From contig JAQGNC010000485.1 in NCBI GenBank assembly GCA_028292065.1, positions 1-5,457 of the forward strand: a DNA stretch of 5,457 nt. The letters are read 5' to 3'. Shown here one piece after another: positions 1 to 5,457 of this stretch. The DNA comes from Betaproteobacteria bacterium (lineage in GTDB: Bacteria; Pseudomonadota; Gammaproteobacteria; Burkholderiales; SG8-41). Positions within the stretch are counted from its first letter, which is position 1, and the number at the start of each line of letters is the position of its first letter. The notes below the pieces were generated by a model. That model saw nothing but the letters and a program-made list of their open reading frames with translations. It was not told where the DNA came from and made no database searches. Position numbers and translations under genes: made by a program.

Positions 1-213
1 CCGGGCGGCGAGATCAAGATCACGCTGCAGTTCCGCGACTGGGGCGGCATGTTCATGGAGCATTGCCACAACACCGTGCACGAAGACCACGCGATGCTGC
101 TGCGGTGGGAGATTAACAACGGGGGCGCGCCGTTCCTGAGGCCGCTGCCGACGCCGATACCGACGCCCCAGGGTGTTGGATTCCAGGATCCCACCGTACT
201 GCCGATCGCCTAG
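1..213 (+). CDS. Multicopper oxidase, C-terminal fragment (MCO-1; 5' end outside window)
   Basis: This is the last 70 codons of a multicopper oxidase, open from the first base and ending in TAG at 211-213. It carries the last copper motif, HCHNTVHEDHAM (fragment residues 21-32). This fits the HCHxxxHxxxxM pattern, in which the Cys and flanking His residues link the type 1 copper to the trinuclear cluster and the Met is the usual axial type 1 ligand. A proline/threonine-rich tail follows (PLPTPIPTPQG). The fragment matches residues 657-726 of the complete oxidase at 2810-4990 without gaps: 60 of 70 residues and 185 of 213 bases are identical. By that homology the whole protein is probably a Tat-exported, three-cupredoxin-domain oxidase, although its N-terminus cannot be seen. 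It is the first visible gene of a unit with the small secreted protein that starts nine bases after its stop. Most differences lie after the copper motif. Confidence 0.93.
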   Translation, partial: PGGEIKITLQFRDWGGMFMEHCHNTVHEDHAMLLRWEINNGGAPFLRPLPTPIPTPQGVGFQDPTVLPIA

Positions 214-216
214 GAG
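211..216 (+). promoter_or_regulatory. Ribosome binding site overlapping the MCO-1 stop codon
   Basis: The sequence TAGGAG contains both the oxidase stop (TAG) and a Shine-Dalgarno core (AGGAG), six bases before the ATG at 223. A ribosome terminating on the oxidase covers this site, so coupled translation of the two genes is likely. The same arrangement recurs at 4988-4993. Confidence 0.75.
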
Positions 217-222
217 CTCGAC

Positions 223-684
223 ATGAACATCAAATCCATCTTCAAACCTCTCGTCCTGTCGCTGGCCGTCGCGAGCGCCGCCATTCCGGCTGCGCAAGCT
301 GCGAACCCCGACAAATTCATACCGGTTCAGGGCATCGTGACCGGGGCTCAGGAGACCGTGGCGTTCAAAGGCATGGCGCGCGTAAACAGCAGGCTCGCGG
401 CGGATCCGGATTTCAACCTGCCGCAGCTCGTGTTCACGCTCGACCTGTCACAGGTGCCCGGTTTCGGAGCGTCGTCGAATGCGCAGTACGTGATCGGCGG
501 ACCGGCGATCATCCAGCGCCGTCTGGCGCCGTCGCACCGGGTCGAGATCACGTTTCCGTTCCAGCGCGTGAACGCCGGCGTTGCGTCCACTCAGACCGGA
601 GTGGCGTCGTTCACGCTCGACGTCAACCAGGACACCGGTGACATCGCGCAGGCGACCGCGAACGTGAGCAGCCCCACCTACTAG
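223..684 (+). CDS. Small secreted protein paired with the multicopper oxidase (SSP-1), unknown family
   Basis: This 153-residue protein has a clear Sec signal peptide: a short basic start (MNIKSIFK), a hydrophobic core at about residues 9-24, and a likely cut after AQA at residue 26. The mature chain of about 127 residues has no cysteine. Its alternating hydrophobic pattern suggests a beta-rich fold. I do not recognise the family. The paralogue at 5001-5457 is about 61% identical over residues 37-146, with the strongest blocks at GIVTG-QETV, NSRLA-DPDFNLPQL, YVI-GP-IIQRRLA and GVASF. Both copies directly follow a multicopper oxidase and share its stop/Shine-Dalgarno junction. The inferred role is a periplasmic or extracellular partner of the oxidase, for example in substrate presentation, copper delivery, electron transfer or scaffolding. 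It has no obvious copper-binding motif: no Cys, only one mature His (105) and one mature Met (51). Start choice rests on the signal peptide and the upstream AGGAG. Confidence 0.9.
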   Translation: MNIKSIFKPLVLSLAVASAAIPAAQAANPDKFIPVQGIVTGAQETVAFKGMARVNSRLAADPDFNLPQLVFTLDLSQVPGFGASSNAQYVIGGPAIIQRRLAPSHRVEITFPFQRVNAGVASTQTGVASFTLDVNQDTGDIAQATANVSSPTY

Positions 685-698
685 GTTCAAGGCAACAC

Positions 699-728
699 CC
701 ACGAACGCACTTCCGCGTTCGTGGTTTT
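699..728 (+). terminator. Terminator-like hairpin between SSP-1 and the 355-residue protein gene
   Basis: A perfect 10-bp stem (CCACGAACGC at 699-708, GCGTTCGTGG at 715-724) with a six-base loop is followed at once by TTTT. It begins 15 bases after the SSP-1 stop. It could end the oxidase/SSP-1 transcript, partly attenuate expression of the two downstream genes, or protect the 3' end of a processed mRNA. The T-run is short, so partial read-through is plausible. Confidence 0.65.
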
Positions 729-759
729 CCCCGCGTTTTTCAAATCATCCTTAGTCCTC

Positions 760-767
760 AGGAGGGA
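760..767 (+). promoter_or_regulatory. Strong ribosome binding site for the 355-residue protein
   Basis: AGGAGGGA contains the full AGGAGG consensus with five bases between it and the ATG at 771. It fixes that start and predicts efficient, independent translation initiation. Confidence 0.8.
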
Positions 768-770
768 CCC

Positions 771-1838
771 ATGTCGCAATCAGTATCGCAACCAACCTCG
801 GCGCAAATCCCCCGCGCTGTTTACGGGCGGGGCAGCATCGCCGCCGCACTTCTTTGCTCCGGACTACTGTGCGCAAGCGCGGCGGCGCAGGCGCAGACCG
901 CAGTCAGGGCCGAAGGGGCTCTGCAGGCGGTTACCGACCTGGGCGGCGGTAACGGGAGCGTCCTGTGCAACGGGGCCACGATCCAGATCGTCCCCGGCAT
1001 TCCCATCACGTCGCCTACCACGACCCTGACCATGGCGCAGCTCGCGGACCCGACCCTGTTCGTGAACAGCGGCTTCAATCCGGTGACGGGTGCGGCAAGG
1101 GCCGGTTTCATCGGCGGACACTGCGTCGTCAACGGTGTGCGCAACGACGTGACAGGCGTAATAACCGCGGACAGCGTTTTCCAGGAGATCGTCGAGGACG
1201 TGCTGCTCGGCGCCGTCACGAATTCTCCGGCACTCGGCAATGGCGCATTCGCTGTGCTCGGCACGCCGGCGGTCCCCCTCACCGACCCGCGCATGTCGGC
1301 CACGAAACCTGCAGCCGGATTCTACGGCCCGACCGGCATCCACGCCGGCAACACCGAGCAGGCGCGCAACCAGTTCGGCTTCGGCGTCGACCTGAACACT
1401 GTAGGGTTGCCGGCGCCGGACGTCGTTTCTCTGCTCGGCTATTTCGGCAACGACAACGTTTTCCACGCCCACACCATCGACACGACGAACGGCACGCTGC
1501 TCGCGGCGGACTCGCGTCCGAGCATTACGCGCTCGGTCTGCAGGAACATCGCGGGCGCCGGTAAGGACTCGCTCGACACGCGGGGCGGCTGCATCCTCGC
1601 GACGCCCGGCGTGGCGCAGACGGTCACGATGTCGGGACACACGGCGGACGGCACGCTGATCCAGGTGTACACGGGCACCGCGACCTGCGCGCCCGACCCG
1701 GCCTTTCCGCCATTCGGCAAATGGGTGTACTCCAACTCCAAGCTGACTTACGCGGGTGATGCGTGCCCGGAACAGATTCGCGTCACCCTCACCGGCGCAC
1801 CGGACAATCGTCGCGACTTCATCAAGTCGAACCGTTAA
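771..1838 (+). CDS. Secreted six-cysteine protein of unknown function
   Basis: This 355-residue protein has a Sec signal peptide: hydrophobic core at about residues 22-39 and a likely cut after AQA at residue 41. The cysteines at 29 and 34 lie inside the signal and do not form a lipobox, since Leu rather than Gly/Ala/Ser precedes each. The mature chain has six cysteines, at 66, 118, 257, 274, 306 and 332, an even number compatible with three disulfides in the periplasm. It is rich in Gly, Ala, Thr and Val. The region at about 45-150 (VLCNGATIQI, then a VNG-VTG-ITADSVF stretch) has the rhythm of a small beta-barrel. The C-terminal part at about 285-343 looks like a beta-sandwich. These fold ideas are weak inference. 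An HAH at 232-234 is the only His pair. I do not recognise a family and propose no enzymatic function. It lies downstream of the oxidase/SSP-1 pair after a terminator-like hairpin, and 28 bases before another secreted protein gene. Confidence 0.88.
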   Translation: MSQSVSQPTSAQIPRAVYGRGSIAAALLCSGLLCASAAAQAQTAVRAEGALQAVTDLGGGNGSVLCNGATIQIVPGIPITSPTTTLTMAQLADPTLFVNSGFNPVTGAARAGFIGGHCVVNGVRNDVTGVITADSVFQEIVEDVLLGAVTNSPALGNGAFAVLGTPAVPLTDPRMSATKPAAGFYGPTGIHAGNTEQARNQFGFGVDLNTVGLPAPDVVSLLGYFGNDNVFHAHTIDTTNGTLLAADSRPSITRSVCRNIAGAGKDSLDTRGGCILATPGVAQTVTMSGHTADGTLIQVYTGTATCAPDPAFPPFGKWVYSNSKLTYAGDACPEQIRVTLTGAPDNRRDFIKSNR

Positions 1839-1854
1839 GACGCGCCAGGCAACC

Positions 1855-1860
1855 AAGGAG
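1855..1860 (+). promoter_or_regulatory. Ribosome binding site fixing the start at 1867
   Basis: AAGGAG lies six bases before the ATG at 1867. It decides between this start, which opens directly with a signal peptide, and an in-frame ATG at 1756 that would overlap the previous gene by 83 bases and place a long charged stretch before the signal. Confidence 0.8.
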
Positions 1861-1866
1861 CAATCC

Positions 1867-2226
1867 ATGAAACTCATTTCCAGACCCGTCGTAGCCGCCG
1901 CCATCGCGGTCTTCGGCGTCCTGTCCGCGGTGCTGCCCGGACCGGCCGCGGCCGCCACCCAGACCGTCGACGAGGTCTATATCGTCGCGGGGCAGACCGC
2001 GCGACTCAACGTGGCCACGCTCGACCCGGCACCGAGTCACTGCAGGGTGACGCTGTCGTTCTTCGGCCCCGGAGGGCAGTATGTCGCGGTCAAGGGGCCG
2101 GTCGATCTTTCCGCCGGTTCTGCAACGTCTCTCGATGCCTCCGGCACCGGGCGCCTGCGCGCCGTCGTGAACGTCGGTGCGGGCGCGTGTGAGCGCGCCG
2201 TGCACGCCGCAGTCGAAGTGTTCTAA
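1867..2226 (+). CDS. Small secreted protein with two cysteines, unknown function
   Basis: The gene encodes 119 residues. The N-terminus is a typical Sec signal: MKLISR, a hydrophobic core at about residues 7-24, and an alanine-rich cut region ending near residue 29 or 30. The mature chain of about 90 residues has two cysteines, Cys59 and Cys108, positioned to form one disulfide. Alternating hydrophobic stretches (VDEVYIVAGQTARLNV, CRVTLSFFG, RLRAVVNVG, HAAVEVF) suggest a compact beta-sandwich. I see no similarity by eye to the SSP-1/SSP-2 pair and recognise no family. It follows the 355-residue protein by 28 bases and is followed by a strong terminator, so these two genes are probably the last of a transcript. 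It may be an accessory to its neighbour; only position supports that. A longer frame starting at 1756 is not a credible start. Confidence 0.85.
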   Translation: MKLISRPVVAAAIAVFGVLSAVLPGPAAAATQTVDEVYIVAGQTARLNVATLDPAPSHCRVTLSFFGPGGQYVAVKGPVDLSAGSATSLDASGTGRLRAVVNVGAGACERAVHAAVEVF

Positions 2227-2237
2227 GGCAACGATCG

Positions 2238-2256
2238 GCTCGAGATCTGCTCGAGC
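2238..2256 (+). other. Small hairpin before the terminator
   Basis: GCTCGAG at 2238-2244 and CTCGAGC at 2250-2256 form a perfect 7-bp stem with a five-base loop, 11 bases after the stop of the 119-residue gene. No T-run follows. It may stabilise the mRNA 3' end ahead of the real terminator, or have no function. Confidence 0.45.
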
Positions 2257-2272
2257 AAGCCGTACGCAGTCG

Positions 2273-2304
2273 AAAGGCCGAGGGGAAGACCCTCGGCCTT
2301 TTTT
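2273..2304 (+). terminator. Strong Rho-independent terminator
   Basis: A perfect 12-bp stem (AAAGGCCGAGGG at 2273-2284 with CCCTCGGCCTTT at 2290-2301) closes a five-base loop. The T-run spans 2299-2304, partly inside the stem. It lies 46 bases after the stop of the last small gene and should separate the left transcript from the second oxidase module. The A-rich upstream side may allow weaker function in the reverse direction. Confidence 0.92.
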
Positions 2305-2360
2305 CTATTGATGAACGACTTCGACGCCGGGCTTTTCATGCATGACGAGAACAGCCGTTA

Positions 2361-2378
2361 TGACATTGCCGTATGTCA
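2361..2378. promoter_or_regulatory. Perfect inverted repeat TGACAT-N6-ATGTCA, candidate operator
   Basis: Two perfect 6-base arms are separated by six bases, a spacing common for dimeric helix-turn-helix regulators. It lies in the AT-richer part of the spacer, about 30 bases upstream of the possible -35 element. The TGACA half-sites recall copper-responsive response-regulator boxes of the CusR/CopR type, but the spacing differs, so the regulator is unknown. Confidence 0.45.
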
Positions 2379-2383
2379 GGAGA

Positions 2384-2400
2384 TTCCTTACTGTAAGAAA
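2384..2400. promoter_or_regulatory. Imperfect inverted repeat centred on 2392, candidate operator
   Basis: TTCCTTAC and GTAAGAAA flank a single T and pair at seven of eight positions (mismatch 2386/2398). It starts six bases after the TGACAT inverted repeat and ends just before the possible promoter. It could be a second regulator site, or a minor structure in AT-rich DNA. Confidence 0.3.
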
Positions 2401-2407
2401 GCCCAGG

Positions 2408-2435
2408 TTTGCCCACGATAGTTTTCCGATAACTT
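2408..2435 (+). promoter_or_regulatory. Possible sigma-70-type promoter for the second oxidase module
   Basis: TTTGCC (2408-2413) and TAACTT (2430-2435) are separated by 16 bases in the most AT-rich part of the spacer. Both elements are poor matches to consensus. An overlapping alternative is TTTTCC (2422-2427) with AATAAA (2445-2450) at a 17-base spacing. A promoter is needed somewhere between the terminator at 2304 and the gene at 2810, but this exact assignment is weak. Confidence 0.25.
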
Positions 2436-2721
2436 AGTCACACAAATAAAAGACGATCGGCTCCAGAAGAAGCGCGCGCTGCCACCAAGCACGTATGAAA
2501 AGGCAGCCGCGACCGAGCCCAGTCAGATCGCGCAAACGTAGCCCGGCGACAGATTCACCGTGTGGGGAGCGCAATGCAAAGACTCAGCAGCGGCGCGAGC
2601 AGGTTCGCGCCCACCGCGCAGCGGCTACGCCGCGCGCGACGCATGTCCGGACCGTGTCCGGCGTGTCCCGTGCCATCCCCCCACTGCAACTCCCGTAACA
2701 AGAAACACTGAATGATCGGCT

Positions 2722-2740
2722 GTGCAGCCTTCGGCTGCAC
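2722..2740 (+). other. GC-rich hairpin in the oxidase leader
   Basis: GTGCAGCC (2722-2729) and GGCTGCAC (2733-2740) form a perfect 8-bp stem with a TTC loop. It ends 69 bases before the oxidase start and has no T-run, so it is not an ordinary terminator. It may be an mRNA-stabilising or regulatory leader structure. Confidence 0.45.
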
Positions 2741-2796
2741 GTGTTCGACGTCGTTCGGCAGCCTGCACTGCCGCGCGTTTGAGGGTGTCTTAAAAC

Positions 2797-2803
2797 AGGG
2801 GAG
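2797..2803 (+). promoter_or_regulatory. Ribosome binding site of the complete multicopper oxidase
   Basis: AGGGGAG lies six bases before the ATG at 2810. It supports this start and so the long charged stretch that precedes the Tat motif. Confidence 0.65.
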
Positions 2804-2809
2804 CACCAC

Positions 2810-4990
<2,181 letters not shown>

Positions 4991-5000
4991 GAGATAAAAC

Positions 5001-5457
5001 ATGAAAAGCAAAAGCATTTTCAAACGCCGCGTGATGGCGGTAGTCCTGGCCGGCACGGCAGGACTGGCAGGGTTCGCGGCGGCGCCGGCACTCGCAGCCG
5101 GTATCGACGCGCAGATCCCGCTGTCGGGCATAGTCACCGGTTCGCAGGAGACCGTGTCGTTCAGCGGGGTCGCGCGGATCAACAGCAGGCTCGCGCCGGA
5201 TCCCGATTTCAACCTGCCCCAGCTCATCCTCACGGTCGATCTGGCCGGAATACCGGGGGTGGGGTCGACGACGACTGCGAAGTACGTGATCAGCGGTCCG
5301 GAGATCATCCAGCGGCGCCTCGCGGCCAGCCACACCGTCCAGTTCACGTTCCCATTCGCTCCCGCGAACGGGGACATCTTCTCGACGCGCAGCGGCGTGG
5401 CGTCGTTCGCACTCGATTTCGATCAGAACACGGGTGCGGTGATCCAGGGCTCGGGCA
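5001..5457 (+). CDS. Small secreted protein SSP-2, paralogue of SSP-1 (3' end outside window)
   Basis: An open frame of 152 codons runs to the window end without a stop. By alignment with SSP-1 only about seven residues plus the stop are missing. The Sec signal has a basic start (MKSKSIFKRR), a hydrophobic core at about residues 11-28 and a likely cut after ALA at residue 32; it is six residues longer than in SSP-1. The visible mature chain has no cysteine. Residues 43-152 align without gaps to SSP-1 residues 37-146, with 67 of 110 identical, including NSRLA-DPDFNLPQL and IIQRRLA. The family is not recognised. Like SSP-1 it sits directly behind a multicopper oxidase with a shared stop/Shine-Dalgarno junction, so a partner role for the oxidase is inferred. 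Whether two cysteine-containing secreted genes follow this copy too cannot be seen. Confidence 0.9.
   Translation, partial: MKSKSIFKRRVMAVVLAGTAGLAGFAAAPALAAGIDAQIPLSGIVTGSQETVSFSGVARINSRLAPDPDFNLPQLILTVDLAGIPGVGSTTTAKYVISGPEIIQRRLAASHTVQFTFPFAPANGDIFSTRSGVASFALDFDQNTGAVIQGSG

Larger units (their letters stand above)
1..684 (+). repeat. Left copy of a duplicated oxidase/SSP module (diverged direct repeat)
   Basis: This segment corresponds to 4778-5457 in the same orientation: oxidase C-terminus, TAGGAG junction, small secreted protein. DNA identity is about 87% over the oxidase part; the secreted protein is about 61% identical at the protein level and its signal region is barely alignable. 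The first 57 bases differ from the other copy at only one position. The left boundary of the repeat lies outside the window. Confidence 0.85.
2305..2809 (+). other. 505-base intergenic region and probable long leader of the second oxidase module
   Basis: No convincing gene is present. The left part, about 2305-2452, is clearly richer in A and T than the rest of the window and contains two inverted repeats and a possible promoter. The right part, about 2460-2700, is GC-rich. Its longest + frame (ATG at 2495, 67 codons) encodes an Arg/Pro-rich product without a ribosome binding site and looks accidental. A hairpin at 2722-2740 and a ribosome binding site at 2797-2803 precede the oxidase start. 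If transcription starts near 2445, the mRNA leader would be about 365 bases, long enough for post-transcriptional control. Confidence 0.6.

Noticed and set aside
721..1029. 102-codon + strand frame starting at 721
   Set aside because: The first codon overlaps the hairpin stem, there is no ribosome binding site, and the product is an out-of-frame Arg/Pro-rich shadow of the gene at 771.
1756..1866. Longer start for the 119-residue protein
   Set aside because: It would overlap the preceding gene and put a charged stretch before the signal peptide. AAGGAG at 1855-1860 supports the start at 1867.
864..1958. 364-codon minus-strand open frame opposite the six-cysteine protein
   Set aside because: The + strand has a strong ribosome binding site and a clear signal peptide. 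The minus frame has a low-complexity Arg/Ala/Val product and crosses two + strand genes.
2231..2463. 11-base direct repeat ACGATCGGCTC at 2231-2241 and 2453-2463
   Set aside because: It is short, flanks the terminator without forming element ends, has no transposase or target-site duplication nearby, and could be chance.
2495..2698. 67-codon + strand frame in the intergenic region
   Set aside because: There is no Shine-Dalgarno site before the ATG, and the product is Arg/Pro-rich without domain, signal or membrane segment, as expected for chance open frames in GC-rich DNA.

Overview
The window looks like a chromosomal segment from a high-GC Gram-negative bacterium, most likely a proteobacterium and possibly a betaproteobacterium. 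The support is GC-rich third codon positions, strong Shine-Dalgarno sites, Sec and Tat export signals, and compact same-strand operons. The lineage is an inference from style, not from a marker gene. All supported genes are on the + strand, and every encoded product appears to be exported (the first is cut off, so its export is inferred from its paralogue).

Layout: (1) 1-213, the last 70 codons of a multicopper oxidase (MCO-1). (2) 223-684, a small Sec-secreted protein with no recognised family (called SSP-1 here), apparently translationally coupled to MCO-1. (3) 699-728, a hairpin followed by a T-run that probably limits read-through. (4) 771-1838 and 1867-2226, two further secreted proteins of unknown function, with six and two cysteines in the predicted mature chains. 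(5) 2273-2304, a strong intrinsic terminator. (6) 2305-2809, a 505-base non-coding stretch with an AT-richer core holding two inverted repeats and a possible promoter, then a hairpin and a ribosome binding site. (7) 2810-4990, a complete 726-residue Tat-exported multicopper oxidase (MCO-2) with all four copper-binding motifs. (8) 5001-5457, SSP-2, a paralogue of SSP-1 that runs off the end of the window.

The main point is a duplicated two-gene module, [multicopper oxidase + small secreted protein]. It occurs once at the left edge and again on the right. The oxidase C-termini are about 86% identical in protein (60/70) and about 87% in DNA (185/213). The small proteins are about 61% identical over 110 aligned residues. 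Both copies keep the same junction, in which the oxidase stop codon TAG is part of a TAGGAG Shine-Dalgarno site. The repeated pairing suggests the small protein is a dedicated partner of the oxidase in the periplasm or outside the cell. The oxidase would load copper in the cytoplasm and leave by Tat, while the partner leaves unfolded by Sec. The substrate cannot be read from the sequence; phenolics, metals such as Mn(II) and other electron donors all remain possible. The two cysteine-containing proteins between the copies may be accessory factors, but only their position links them to the oxidases.
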